Assembly: GCF_014651375.1 (NCBI RefSeq)
Contig: NZ_BMWT01000003.1
Location: 1 to 64,000, forward strand
Direction of reading: 5' to 3'
Length of the DNA stretch: 64,000 nt
Source: Tateyamaria omphalii
GTDB lineage: Bacteria > Pseudomonadota > Alphaproteobacteria > Rhodobacterales > Rhodobacteraceae
The position numbers were made by a program, and so were the translations under genes. The notes below the pieces were generated by a model. The model was not told the DNA's origin, did not search any database, and saw nothing but the letters and a program-made list of their open reading frames with translations. This document shows positions 18,427-27,657 of this stretch, one piece after another (position 1 is the stretch's first letter; every line of letters begins with the position of its first letter).

Positions 18427-18882
18427 ATGCCGCGCCCAAACCCTCTCTCACCCGACCTGATGTGCCATCTGAACCAACGCGACGTGATCGTGTTTGATGG
18501 CGAATGCGCACTGTGTTCAGGGTTTTTTAAGTTCATGCTGCATCACGACCGAAACCGACGGTTTGATTTCGTGCTGGCGCAATCACCTCTCGGCGCGCGC
18601 CTCTATACTGCGCTGAACCTGCCCACGGACGACTTCGAAACCAACCTCGTGATTGTTGACGGACTGGTGTATCAACGGCTCGACGCCTTCGCCGTCGCGA
18701 TGAGCTGCCTAGACTGGCCTTGGAAGGCGTTGTCGACCTGCCGATTCCTACCGAGGGCAGTTAAGGACCCTCTCTACCATCTGATCGCGCGCAACAGGTA
18801 TGCCATCTTCGGTCGCTACGATACGTGCATGATGCCTGACGCGGGGGTGCGGTCGCGGTTCGTTGCAGAGGGCTGGACCTGA
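18427..18882 (+). CDS. DCC-family thiol-disulfide oxidoreductase-like protein (DUF393)
   Basis: A 151-residue protein of the DCC/DUF393 family. The signature VFDGECALC (Asp24 with a CxxC at Cys27/Cys30) gives a thioredoxin-like redox site; the C-terminal half has the usual YHLIARNRY...FG pattern. Biochemical role is not established for most members. The next gene (DUF4166) starts 17 bases later, so the pair is probably co-transcribed. Confidence 0.8.
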   Translation: MPRPNPLSPDLMCHLNQRDVIVFDGECALCSGFFKFMLHHDRNRRFDFVLAQSPLGARLYTALNLPTDDFETNLVIVDGLVYQRLDAFAVAMSCLDWPWKALSTCRFLPRAVKDPLYHLIARNRYAIFGRYDTCMMPDAGVRSRFVAEGWT

Positions 18883-18899
18883 CCGGGGTTGTACTCAAG

Positions 18900-19433
18900 G
18901 TGTTGGGGAATCGGGCGCGGGAATTGCCCGGCCCCTTAGTGGCGTTTCACTCCGGTGACCGCAACGCCGTCTACGTTGGCGCCGTGACCGTAAAACAGGG
19001 CAATGCGTTGTTCAGGATTTTATGCCGCATGGGAGGGTTCCCTGCGCCGATGGCCAACCGCCCCATGCGCATGTCCATTACCTCGGATGCCAAGGGGGAA
19101 CAGTGGCACCGCGATTTCGACGGGCACACCCTGTCCTCAACTGTCCGGCAAGTCTCGCCCACCGATGTTGCAGAGCGGTTCGGCCCCTTCGATGTGCACA
19201 TGCGCCCCTCAGTGACCGAGGACGGGCTTGAAATGCCCGTCTCTGGGATACACCTGCTTGGCATTCCTATGCCAGCTTTCCTGTTTCGTGGAAGCGGCGG
19301 GCGCGAAACGGTGGACAAGACCGGGCAGATTACCTTCTACGTATCTTCACGTGTATGGTGGCTTGGATGCGTGATTGACTACAGCGGCACGCTTGTGCCG
19401 TCCTCTACGTCAACTCTGAGTCAACAAGGCTAA
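18900..19433 (+). CDS. DUF4166 domain protein
   Basis: A 177-residue protein resembling DUF4166 proteins, which are often encoded next to DCC/DUF393 or saccharopine-dehydrogenase-like genes. No ATG is available near the start, so GTG 18900 is used, 17 bases after the DCC gene. Conserved-looking elements are GNALFRILCRMGGFP near residue 37 and WHRDFDGH near 65. No signal peptide or membrane segment is evident. The function is unknown. Confidence 0.65.
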   Translation: MLGNRARELPGPLVAFHSGDRNAVYVGAVTVKQGNALFRILCRMGGFPAPMANRPMRMSITSDAKGEQWHRDFDGHTLSSTVRQVSPTDVAERFGPFDVHMRPSVTEDGLEMPVSGIHLLGIPMPAFLFRGSGGRETVDKTGQITFYVSSRVWWLGCVIDYSGTLVPSSTSTLSQQG

Positions 19434-19491
19434 ACTCCTAAGTCACATATGTGCGTTTGCAACCAATCCCAGCCCAGCGCAGGATGGCGTT

Positions 19492-19896
19492 ATGCAAACC
19501 ACATTTCAAATCCAGACAGGCGGACAAGGTCTCTACGAGTTTACTCGTGACGTCGTGAACTGGTGCCGCGGAGACGGCTTGCTTACGCTCTTCGTTCAAC
19601 ACACATCCTGCTCTTTGCTCATCCAGGAAAATGCAGACCCAGAGGTGCAAACCGACTTGCAAAACTTCTTTGCCCGTCTCGTGCCGCCCAGTACGCACCC
19701 TTCGATGTCTTACTTGACGCACACCTACGAAGGGCCAGATGACATGCCAGCACATATCAAGGCAGCGCTGCTGCCCGTCAGCCTGCAAGTGCCGGTTCAG
19801 AACGGACAGCCACAATTGGGGACCTGGCAGGGGATTTATCTGTTCGAACATCGCGACACCCCTCACCATCGACGGGTCGCTGCCTATCTTGGGTAA
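19492..19896 (+). CDS. YjbQ family protein (UPF0047)
   Basis: A 134-residue member of the YjbQ/UPF0047 family, small trimeric proteins some of which show weak thiamine-phosphate synthase activity. Family landmarks are present: HTSCSLLIQENADPEV (about residues 37-52), the HMPAHI-like segment DDMPAHIKAALL, GTWQGIYLFEHRD near the C-terminus. The length fits. It sits alone between unrelated genes, preceded by a 10-bp palindrome (CACATATGTG, 19444-19453). Confidence 0.85.
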   Translation: MQTTFQIQTGGQGLYEFTRDVVNWCRGDGLLTLFVQHTSCSLLIQENADPEVQTDLQNFFARLVPPSTHPSMSYLTHTYEGPDDMPAHIKAALLPVSLQVPVQNGQPQLGTWQGIYLFEHRDTPHHRRVAAYLG

Positions 19897-20005
19897 AGGA
19901 CAAAGCATTTTTTTACTTGATCCCGTTCATGACGACTATGTCGCCGCAAGTTGATTTTCATTTCAGCCTGCACTGCCTACATCCATTGAACAAAGGAGAC
20001 ACCCG

Positions 20006-20434
20006 ATGTTCAAACCTATCGCCCTTGCCTTCGCCATAACGCTGCCAACGTTGGGACATGCACAGGATTTCGTGCGCCGCGAGCGATTTACTATTCCGGT
20101 CAATCAGATCGACGGCACAACGTTCGAGGTGATTGAGGCGGATGCCGCAGGTGGGACGCAAATTTGGTGCGCGGCAGGAATCTACGCGCGCAACGTTTTG
20201 GGGTTGCGTGGCGGCGACTTGTACATTGCAGAAGGACGCGGGGACGCGCAGACTGCATCTGGTCGCAAGGGGGTAACTTTCAGCACGCAAGCTGTTTCCG
20301 ACGCGTTTTCATCTGTCGGCCAGGGCGTGCGCCGTTCGGGCAAGGTATTTTCCATGGCCCATGCCTATGCCCTTTGTCGCAATTTGCCATTCCTGCGGGT
20401 GCGCACGTCAAACGATCAACTCGTACGGCGCTAG
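20006..20434 (+). CDS. Exported protein of unknown function
   Basis: A 142-residue protein with a Sec signal peptide (hydrophobic core, then LGHAQD; cleavage near residue 19). The mature region has two cysteines (IWCAAGIYAR and YALCRNLP) that may form a disulfide. AAGGAGACA precedes ATG 20006 at a suitable distance. I recognise no functional family. The structured sequence before nrdR starts right after its stop. Confidence 0.6.
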   Translation: MFKPIALAFAITLPTLGHAQDFVRRERFTIPVNQIDGTTFEVIEADAAGGTQIWCAAGIYARNVLGLRGGDLYIAEGRGDAQTASGRKGVTFSTQAVSDAFSSVGQGVRRSGKVFSMAHAYALCRNLPFLRVRTSNDQLVRR

Positions 20435-20441
20435 GGAAGGG

Positions 20442-20540
20442 ACCGCTTATGTAGCGGTGTCATTTCCCCCCTACCCAAAACCTAGACAACCGCCTATAGT
20501 TTCGCGGAACGGGGGAAAACCCCCACTACAGGCGGGACTA
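20442..20540 (+). ncRNA. Structured leader upstream of nrdR
   Basis: Three complementary elements are packed before nrdR. ACCGCT (20442-20447) pairs with AGCGGT (20453-20458) around TATGT. Then CCGCCTATAGT (20490-20500) pairs with ACTACAGGCGG (20525-20535) except for one A-C mismatch, and encloses a GGGGG-AAAA-CCCCC hairpin (20511-20524). CTAG at 20482-20485 and 20538-20541 could extend the outer stem. The first hairpin could terminate the upstream gene; the second structure ends about 20 bases before the nrdR start and would reach close to the ribosome site. Confidence 0.5.
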
Positions 20541-20557
20541 GAACAAGGGGATGGGCG

Positions 20558-21025
20558 ATGCGCTGTCCGTTTTGCGGGAATATTGACACACAGGTGAAAG
20601 ACAGCCGACCGGCAGAGGATCACGTATCGATCCGGCGCAGGCGTTTCTGTCCGGCTTGTGGTGGACGGTTTACCACTTATGAGCGTGTTCAACTGCGCGA
20701 TCTGGTGGTCATCAAGTCCAACGGCAAGCGCGAAGACTTTGACCGTGACAAGCTTGAACGATCTATCCGTATCTCGATGCAGAAACGGCCCATTGATCCT
20801 GAACGCATTGATCAGATGATTTCCGGTATCGTACGTCGTCTGGAAAGCATGGGTGAAACCGATATTCAGTCAAAGCAGATTGGTGAAATCGTGATGGAAG
20901 CACTGAACCGTATCGATACGGTGGCATATGTCCGATTTGCCAGTGTTTACAAGAATTTCCAGGCCGCGGACGATTTCGACAAGTTCGTGGCTGAGCTGCG
21001 ACCAGACGCCCCTTCAGACGAGTGA
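20558..21025 (+). CDS. nrdR: Transcriptional repressor NrdR
   Basis: A 155-residue repressor of ribonucleotide reductase genes that senses ATP/dATP. The N-terminal zinc ribbon has Cys3, Cys6, Cys31 and Cys34; the ATP-cone follows from about residue 49 ([16 protein letters not shown]). ATG 20558 gives the invariant start MRCPFCG; an ATG 7 bases upstream is out of frame. Its stop overlaps the ribD start (GTGA), so nrdR and ribD are coupled. Confidence 0.95.
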   Translation: MRCPFCGNIDTQVKDSRPAEDHVSIRRRRFCPACGGRFTTYERVQLRDLVVIKSNGKREDFDRDKLERSIRISMQKRPIDPERIDQMISGIVRRLESMGETDIQSKQIGEIVMEALNRIDTVAYVRFASVYKNFQAADDFDKFVAELRPDAPSDE

Positions 21026-22119
21026 GCGAAGCGGAGGACATCCGTTTCATGTCACTTGCGTTGTCTCTGGGACGGCGTGGAATGGGGCGAACGGCTCCAA
21101 ATCCGGCGGTGGGATGCGTTGTTGTAAAAGATGGGCGCATTGTCGGTCGGGGGTGGACCCAACCGGGCGGTCGGCCGCATGCCGAACCGGTGGCTCTGGG
21201 GCAAGCGGGTGATGCCGCACGCGGGGCAACGGCATATGTGACTTTGGAGCCTTGCGCACACCACGGCCAGACGCCACCTTGCGCAAACGCCTTGGTCGAC
21301 GCGGGCATCTCGCGCGTGGTGATCGCCACACAGGACAGCGATGCGCGTGTCGATGGCGCGGGTATTGCAATCCTGCGCAAAGCGGGTGTCGATGTGACCA
21401 TGGGCATATGCGAAGCTAAGGCACAGGCGGATCACGTGGGCTTCTTTCTTCGTACTGAACAGGGGCGCCCGTTTGTCACCCTCAAGCTGGCCAGCAGTTT
21501 CGATGGTCGCATTGCGACAGGCACTGGCGAAAGCCAGTGGATTACTGGTCCTTTGGCGCGCAGACAAGTTCATGCTCTGCGGGCTCGGCATGATGCCGTT
21601 ATGGTCGGGGGCGGCACGGCACGGCACGACGACCCGTCGCTGACCGTGCGAGGGTTTGGCGATGTACAGCAGCCCGCCCGCGTCGTGGTGTCACGCCGGT
21701 TGGACTTACCCCTTCTGTCGACGCTTGCACGCACGGCCAAAGACATCCCCGTTATTGTTTGCCACGGACGCGACGCTGATCCGGTTCTTCAAGACACGTG
21801 GCGCGATCTGGGGGCCACTCTCCTGCCTTGTGGCACATCGGGTAGCCAGCTGGATCCACATGACATCTTGCAGCAACTCGGCGGTCACGGTTTCACTCGT
21901 GTATTCTGTGAAGGCGGCGGGGCGCTTTCGGCATCACTGATCGAAGCAGACCTGGTCGACGAACTTGTCGGTTTCACTGCCGGCATCGTCATCGGCGCGG
22001 AAGGCTTACCAAACATTGGGGCGCTGGGAGTCGAGACGCTTGCTGCCGCGCAACGTTATGCTCTGAAATCAGTATCGCCGGTCGGGGAGGACATTTGTCA
22101 CACATGGACGCGCGTTTAG
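21022..22119 (+). CDS. ribD: Bifunctional riboflavin deaminase/reductase RibD
   Basis: A 365-residue two-domain enzyme for the second and third steps of riboflavin synthesis: pyrimidine deaminase then NADPH-dependent ribosyl reductase. The deaminase zinc site is intact (HAEP with His53 and Glu55; Cys78 and Cys87 in [11 protein letters not shown]). The reductase domain runs from about 148 ([15 protein letters not shown]). It starts with GTG at 21022, overlapping the nrdR stop. Its 3-prime end overlaps the convergent kpsC stop by 4 bases. The rest of the riboflavin genes resume at ribE, beyond three capsule genes. Confidence 0.93.
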   Translation: MSEAEDIRFMSLALSLGRRGMGRTAPNPAVGCVVVKDGRIVGRGWTQPGGRPHAEPVALGQAGDAARGATAYVTLEPCAHHGQTPPCANALVDAGISRVVIATQDSDARVDGAGIAILRKAGVDVTMGICEAKAQADHVGFFLRTEQGRPFVTLKLASSFDGRIATGTGESQWITGPLARRQVHALRARHDAVMVGGGTARHDDPSLTVRGFGDVQQPARVVVSRRLDLPLLSTLARTAKDIPVIVCHGRDADPVLQDTWRDLGATLLPCGTSGSQLDPHDILQQLGGHGFTRVFCEGGGALSASLIEADLVDELVGFTAGIVIGAEGLPNIGALGVETLAAAQRYALKSVSPVGEDICHTWTRV

Positions 22120-24128
22120 CGCCATAAGTGAGCGCGACTGGCCAACAAGCCTTGTAGCTTCGACAGCATTCTGTTGGCCGGTCCCGGGCGTGGCAAAGGT
22201 CCGTCACGCAAACGCTCGACAACAACCTCGACGGGGCATGCCGTTCCCGTTACGGGGTCGAAATAGCGCGGGTAGTCTATGAGTGTTGCGTGCACCAATC
22301 CGTTCAACGGGATATTTTCGCGTCGGCGCGGCGGCACGTCTCCTAGGTCTTCGGTCAGTCCCCAACCGGCGTAAAAGGGCGCTCCGGTTGTGACGACGTG
22401 TACGCCACGCAACAGCGCTTCGAAGCCTGTCAGCGACGTCATTGTCCACACCTCGTCCACCTGCGCCAGAAGGGCGGCAATGTTTACATGCCTTGCAACG
22501 GCATTGGCCAAGTCATTGACCTCGAGATCACCCGGGCGAAGACCTGCTTCCACATCCGGGTGTGGTTTATAGATCAGGATGTCATTTGGCCGCGCTTTCC
22601 GCACCGCTTCAAGCAGCGCTCGATTTGTGGAAATCGAACCGGCGCCCAACCGGATGGATGCGTCATCCTGGACCTGGCCGACAACCAACACATGCCGCCC
22701 TGCGGGCAAGTCGGGTGGATCGCCAACCATGTTATACTTGCTCAGACCGCCCCCGGTCAGCGCGCCTATCAACCGTTCGACCCGTTGGGTTTGGTCGGAG
22801 CGTAAAGTGCGACGTGCACGGATCAAGTGCTCCAAGCAGCTGGGCGAGGATGGATCATAGTAAATCCCCAAGTCGTCGGTGACCAAAGACAATGGCGGCA
22901 CCAGTTCCGCACCCAATCCGCGCGACCGCAAAAATCCGTCTTCGACCCGAATGGCACCTTCGTGTCTCGTATCTGCTTGACCGGCCCACACCATCCAAGG
23001 GCGGTTCATCGCGCGTGCCCGGTCAGCGTTGTCTTGAAATTGGACAGGCGTGTGGCGACCGAAGAACTTTTGCAGAGGTTTCCGCTTCCACAAACGCATA
23101 CCGCTTGCGACCCATCCCTTGTGATCAGCCCGCCACGCACGCGTCTCTGCTCCCAACGCTTCCATTGCAGTTGTAAGGGCGCACAGGCAATCGCGGTGCG
23201 GGTCGTACCATTTGGGGTACAGGATCATGGCACCTGCAAACAATTGTGCACGGGTCAGCACCCGCTGTCGGCGCTGTACTGGAAACTCGTCAACTGTCAG
23301 TCCCCAACCTGCATAGAAGGGTTGCCCAAATACCCGCGGTTTGTGCCCTGCAATGATTGCTTCGAACCCCAGTCCGGATGATACAGTGTAAACGGCCACC
23401 GCCCCTTCCATTAGTGCCCACGGGCTGACCGGATCAGACATTAACGAAATACGGTCATTGCAGTCTTCGGGGTCAAAGTATCCTTCGCGAAAGCCCTGAA
23501 TGGTTTCCGGATGGGTCTTGATCAAGATGCGAGCGCCTGGATGCTCATCTTGTGCGACGAACAGCATTTCCAGAAACCGATTCCGGTCGGCACCGCATGC
23601 CGTAACGGATGCATCCCCGCGCGTTTGATCAATCACCAGGACGTATCCCGGATCGGGCACTGGCAGTTCGGGATCGAAGCCGGTGTATTTGGTGAGATGT
23701 GCTTCTTGCATCCGCGCCATCGCTCCGCGCGCGGTATTCAGAATTGCGGTGTCGTCCAGCGGATTGGTTGCTAGTATCTCTTCCAGATCAGAAGGGGTTG
23801 TCGGATCAAAATGCACCCCTTTGTGATCGATCAAAAGCCCGATCGGAGGGCTGCCAGCACGTCCGGGTAAAACGGAGCGCAAGAACGCGTCTTCGACCCT
23901 TACCAGATTTGCGTCACGTCGCACTGCCACGGTTTCACCCCGGTGCGCCGTCGGAGAGTTCCCCCAGACACCGACCATCCCATCTGGGGCGGGCAAACCC
24001 AGGGTGATGTCATAGCCAGCCAGCTCGACAATGCGCCGTACGCGCCCACGACCAAGGAAGCCACCATTATACACGTAAAGCCGCCGGGCCTTTTTGGGTC
24101 CGGCGGCAGAAGCGTTTTCTCGAGGCAT
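22116..24128 (-). CDS. kpsC: Capsule glycosyltransferase KpsC-like (Kdo-linker polymerase)
   Basis: A 670-residue protein made of two related halves, as in KpsC, which builds the poly-beta-Kdo linker that joins group 2-type capsules to a lysophospholipid anchor. The duplicated signature is direct: VRVEDAFLRS and IRVEDGFLRS, and QPFYAGWGLT and APFYAGWGLT, occur once in each half. It is cytoplasmic or membrane-associated. It follows the polysaccharide export lipoprotein gene by 5 bases in the same minus-strand operon, with kpsS upstream. The linker role follows from the family; the polymer itself is not defined by this window. Confidence 0.9.
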   Translation of the reverse strand: MPRENASAAGPKKARRLYVYNGGFLGRGRVRRIVELAGYDITLGLPAPDGMVGVWGNSPTAHRGETVAVRRDANLVRVEDAFLRSVLPGRAGSPPIGLLIDHKGVHFDPTTPSDLEEILATNPLDDTAILNTARGAMARMQEAHLTKYTGFDPELPVPDPGYVLVIDQTRGDASVTACGADRNRFLEMLFVAQDEHPGARILIKTHPETIQGFREGYFDPEDCNDRISLMSDPVSPWALMEGAVAVYTVSSGLGFEAIIAGHKPRVFGQPFYAGWGLTVDEFPVQRRQRVLTRAQLFAGAMILYPKWYDPHRDCLCALTTAMEALGAETRAWRADHKGWVASGMRLWKRKPLQKFFGRHTPVQFQDNADRARAMNRPWMVWAGQADTRHEGAIRVEDGFLRSRGLGAELVPPLSLVTDDLGIYYDPSSPSCLEHLIRARRTLRSDQTQRVERLIGALTGGGLSKYNMVGDPPDLPAGRHVLVVGQVQDDASIRLGAGSISTNRALLEAVRKARPNDILIYKPHPDVEAGLRPGDLEVNDLANAVARHVNIAALLAQVDEVWTMTSLTGFEALLRGVHVVTTGAPFYAGWGLTEDLGDVPPRRRENIPLNGLVHATLIDYPRYFDPVTGTACPVEVVVERLRDGPLPRPGPANRMLSKLQGLLASRAHLWR

Positions 24129-24133
24129 CCGGG

Positions 24134-25270
24134 TCAGTTGCCAGATACACCATCGGCAAGCGTGTTGACGCTCGAGACCGGCGTGGTGATCGAAGTGATG
24201 ATCTTGGCGAACTGGGTATAGGGCGCTTCGGTCACATAGAGCGTGTCGCCGTCGCGGATCACGAAGTCCCGCGCTTGGAACATGCCGTTGGGCTGGGTGA
24301 GATCCAGTACGTAGACCAACCGCTGTGCGCCCACGAGATCATCACGACCCAGAACAACGTTGGCAACCGCGGCAGGCTCGTTACGGAAAACGAAGATGCC
24401 CGTCGGGTCCGATGTGTTGGTTTGCAAACCACCGACTTGCGCAATTGCCTCAAGTGCGCTCAGGTTTTGGCTTTCAAATGGCACGCGCGCCTGTCCACCG
24501 GTTGCACCCAGTGCGGTAAAGGCGCGGGTGTCTTCTTCGACCAGAACACGGTCTCCTCCACGCAGGGCAATGTCCAGTTCTGGATGGTCATAGATATCTT
24601 GAAACCACACTTGGCTGCGCATGCCGCCCCGGATGACCGTGACGCGCGCAATCTCTGGCACAATAGTGACGCCACCGGCGCGGGCAAGCATCGTTGAAAG
24701 GGTGCGTGTCGGACGTTCAATGGCATAGACGCCCTGCGCACCAACGGAACCGATCAGCGACACGGTTGATCCGTCACCGGCCACGCGCCGCACCTGCACC
24801 TGCGGGTCAGGTGTTTGGTCTTCGAGCTTTGTGGTGATAATTCTGCGAATGGCGTCGGGTGTGTTTCCCGCGGCCCGAATGCGGCCCGCATATGGGACAA
24901 AAATGAAACCGGCACCGTCAACCTGCACTTCTTCCAGGATAGTGGAATTCACTGACTCTCCGGCCAACAGGCCATCGTCAACGTTCTCCCAGATGGTCAG
25001 CCCCAGAACGTCCCCAGGTCGGATCGTGTCTGAGCCCAAAAGGCCTGCGTTCCGAAACTCATCAGAAAACCCCAGTGCTGGTGTGACGGCTGTGGCCTCG
25101 GTGACCCGGTCATTGACGGACACGATAAAGGCGTCGCCTTCACGCTGAACTGAGCCTGCGAAAATCTGACGTTTGTTCGGACCGATCTGCGGCAGACCGC
25201 AAGATGCCAGAATCCCCAAAAGGGCCAATGACGCAGCCACGCGCGCCCAGCGGAACGGTAGGAAAATCAC
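24134..25270 (-). CDS. Polysaccharide export lipoprotein (Wza/KpsD-like)
   Basis: A 378-residue outer-membrane polysaccharide export protein. I chose GTG 25270 because GAGGAG precedes it and it gives a clean lipoprotein signal, with the lipobox LASC and lipidated Cys24. A longer frame from 25372 has no such fit. The Poly_export domain is at about residues 85-175 (IRPGDVLGLTIWE, VDGAGFIFVPYAGRI), followed by SLBB-type repeats (SLIGSVGAQGVYAIE). It would form the outer-membrane channel for the capsule made with KpsC and KpsS. No ABC transporter genes (kpsM/T/E) lie nearby. Confidence 0.85.
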   Translation of the reverse strand: MIFLPFRWARVAASLALLGILASCGLPQIGPNKRQIFAGSVQREGDAFIVSVNDRVTEATAVTPALGFSDEFRNAGLLGSDTIRPGDVLGLTIWENVDDGLLAGESVNSTILEEVQVDGAGFIFVPYAGRIRAAGNTPDAIRRIITTKLEDQTPDPQVQVRRVAGDGSTVSLIGSVGAQGVYAIERPTRTLSTMLARAGGVTIVPEIARVTVIRGGMRSQVWFQDIYDHPELDIALRGGDRVLVEEDTRAFTALGATGGQARVPFESQNLSALEAIAQVGGLQTNTSDPTGIFVFRNEPAAVANVVLGRDDLVGAQRLVYVLDLTQPNGMFQARDFVIRDGDTLYVTEAPYTQFAKIITSITTPVSSVNTLADGVSGN

Positions 25271-25418
25271 TGCTCGGTCTCCTCGACCTATTTTTGTTCT
25301 GCCTCGGATGCGGTTTGGTCCGCACCAAATTTTGTGTATCGCGACGGTTCTCCGACGCTGACTTGTCGTCAAGCTACCGGAGTCTGGGGATAAAATCCAG
25401 CCATAGGGATAGTGGTGG

Positions 25419-26711
25419 TCAGGTCACCAACCGCAACTGTTGCCTTGGCGCCGCGGTGCCGGATGCCAGCGCGTCATAGGGATCGTCCGGTGAAAGCATC
25501 ATGTCGACGACCTGACGCAGCAACTGGCGTCGCCCCCGCGCTGAGTAGTAGCCGCCTGGAATCTGGCTGGTTTCCAGCAGGTAGCGGCGATAATCGCGGT
25601 ATGCACGGTTGTCGGGTCTGCTTGCCCCGGCAAAGAAAGCGGGCAGGGGTTGATCGCTTACAAATTCAGGTTTTGCAAAAACGGCTTTGCCAAAGACCTT
25701 GAGTGGAATACCGCGCCACAGCACCTGTTGTGCAGATGTTGAATTCACGGTGACCGCGCTTCGAGCGTCGTTCAGCAGTTGCGCAAGCTTCCCACCCCGC
25801 ACAAAGTGAACCCGCCCTTGGAGACCAAGTTCCCGCGCCAGTGTTCGAATAGTCTTGCGTAGAGGCGTGCGACCGTCTTCCAAAGGATGCGCCTTGATAA
25901 CAAGGTGATGGTGCGACAGGGCGCCTTCGGCAAAACCACGGATCACGAGATCCAGAAATTCTGGCATTGTGTTGAAGGGAGAGTGTTCTTGAAAGCTGCT
26001 GTCATGCTCAAGCTGGAGCAGTGCGATGTGATAGGGAAAGCCGCCATATCGGATGCGCAGAGTTGCTTGCATTCGGTCCAACGTCTGAACCGGCATCAAA
26101 AGCAATCGTTTGAGGTAGAGCTGAAATTCGCGTGTTACGCTTAGCGCGCGGTGGGGTTGGAAATTGCGATAACGTCCGTTTCGAAACATCACAAACCAAT
26201 GATAGAGCGCGCCATAGAATATATGCTGGCGCATGTCGCCCCAAGTGCCGGGGGGCAAAGGGGCCTCCATATCTGACAAAGCCAATGCTTCCTGCATCTT
26301 GGTTACGGACATGTCCATCAGCCGCGAATGACCATTGGAACCACCGCGTTCGTAGGTGATCCAGTAGGGGCGCATGTAGCCTTCCTCGAAGACGTGTACG
26401 GTGACGCCGCACCGCTTGGCTTCGGCCACCGCCTGCGCGTGGATCGGGCGCACGTCGCCATAAAGGACGATATCGGTCACGCCTTTGTCAGCCAGCAATT
26501 CGGCAAACATGCTTGGCCAATCCGACGTTCTGCGGGTGAAGGGAATGTAGCTGTTTTTGTGAAACCAGAACGCCTGATCACCGGCATTGAACCCGACGCG
26601 CCAAACAGTCGCTCCTGCACGCCGCAGCATTGCGCCAAGACGATTGAAAAATGGCCCGTGCGGTCCCTGTAGAAACAGGAACACCCTGTCTTCGGGAGCG
26701 TGCAGTGTCAT
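25419..26711 (-). CDS. kpsS: Capsule biosynthesis protein KpsS-like
   Basis: A 430-residue homologue of KpsS, the Kdo-transferase that starts the capsule's lipid linker on lysophosphatidylglycerol; KpsC then extends it. Recognisable elements are VFLFLQGPHGPFFNRL at the start, VHVFEEGYMRPYWIT near residue 125, and the late KAHPLEDGR and TVNSTSAQQVL segments. ATG 26711 is preceded by AGGGA; a TTG at 26732 is a poorer alternative. It is the first gene of the minus-strand capsule set, divergent from ribE. Confidence 0.88.
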   Translation of the reverse strand: MTLHAPEDRVFLFLQGPHGPFFNRLGAMLRRAGATVWRVGFNAGDQAFWFHKNSYIPFTRRTSDWPSMFAELLADKGVTDIVLYGDVRPIHAQAVAEAKRCGVTVHVFEEGYMRPYWITYERGGSNGHSRLMDMSVTKMQEALALSDMEAPLPPGTWGDMRQHIFYGALYHWFVMFRNGRYRNFQPHRALSVTREFQLYLKRLLLMPVQTLDRMQATLRIRYGGFPYHIALLQLEHDSSFQEHSPFNTMPEFLDLVIRGFAEGALSHHHLVIKAHPLEDGRTPLRKTIRTLARELGLQGRVHFVRGGKLAQLLNDARSAVTVNSTSAQQVLWRGIPLKVFGKAVFAKPEFVSDQPLPAFFAGASRPDNRAYRDYRRYLLETSQIPGGYYSARGRRQLLRQVVDMMLSPDDPYDALASGTAAPRQQLRLVT

Positions 26712-26864
26712 TTGGTCCCTGATACTCGGCAATGTCTTGATCTATGATGAACACCTGACTGGGGCAGATTTATGGCCCAATCGGCGAAATTCCGCAACGT
26801 GCCTGACACTTGCCCTTGCTGATGGGCAGAGTTACCTCGGGTCAGAACGGCAAGGAGAGCGATC

Positions 26865-27452
26865 ATGTTCACGGGCATCGTCACCGATATTGGAACCATC
26901 ACTGACCTGTGGCAGGAAGGTGACCTTCGTGTGCGCATCCAGACAGCATATGACACGTCCGGTATTGATATGGGGGCATCCATTGCTTCGGATGGTGTCT
27001 GTCTAACTGTCGTTGACCTTGGTCCTGACTGGTACGATGTGCAGGTCAGCGCCGAAACCGTCTCTAAAACCAATCTGTCGGGCTGGGCCGTTGGTCGCCG
27101 CGTGAATTTGGAAAGAGCGCTGCGCGTTGGCGATGAGCTGGGAGGGCACATTGTATCAGGGCATGTCGACGGCGTTGCCGAAGTGGTGTCCGTCGTTGAC
27201 GACGGGGACAGCACGCGGGTGCAGCTGCGCGCTCCCGATGAACTGGCGCGTTTTATTGCGCCGAAAGGGTCCGTCGCGCTGAATGGCACGTCTCTGACGG
27301 TGAACGAGGTGCAAGGCGTCGTCTTTGGTATCAACTTCATTCCTCATACCAAGGACGTGACAACCTGGGGCGATGTGGCCGTCGGTGATGCAGTCAACCT
27401 GGAGATCGATACGTTGGCCCGTTACGTCGCGCGACTGGCCGAGGCCGGTTGA
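26865..27452 (+). CDS. ribE: Riboflavin synthase alpha subunit
   Basis: A 195-residue riboflavin synthase, dismutating two 6,7-dimethyl-8-ribityllumazine molecules. Two tandem lumazine-binding repeats are visible: the first begins MFTGIVTDIG, the second around residue 95 (GHIVSGHVDGVAEV). Length and start are standard, with AAGGAGAG before ATG 26865. It restarts the riboflavin cluster after the capsule genes and is followed by ribB, ribH and nusB. I found no FMN riboswitch pattern upstream. Confidence 0.95.
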   Translation: MFTGIVTDIGTITDLWQEGDLRVRIQTAYDTSGIDMGASIASDGVCLTVVDLGPDWYDVQVSAETVSKTNLSGWAVGRRVNLERALRVGDELGGHIVSGHVDGVAEVVSVVDDGDSTRVQLRAPDELARFIAPKGSVALNGTSLTVNEVQGVVFGINFIPHTKDVTTWGDVAVGDAVNLEIDTLARYVARLAEAG

Positions 27453-27657
27453 TCCGGCGGACAGGCTACGCCTGACACCATCATTCCGCAGTCGACATGC
27501 GTGCTCGCATCACGACAGGTTGGGGTTCCTAAGTGAGCCAGGGCTTGAGGGACGGTTTTGCGCGAACGAACAGGCGCGCAGGAATTGTGCGCCGGGCAAC
27601 ACTGGCATTGCCGCGTCCGATCCTCTATGTCGCCCACAACGCTGCCACAGGTGACCC

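Noticed and set aside
26712-27657. FMN riboswitch upstream of ribE or ribB
   Set aside because: I looked for the conserved RFN-element core in the gaps before ribE and ribB and found no match.
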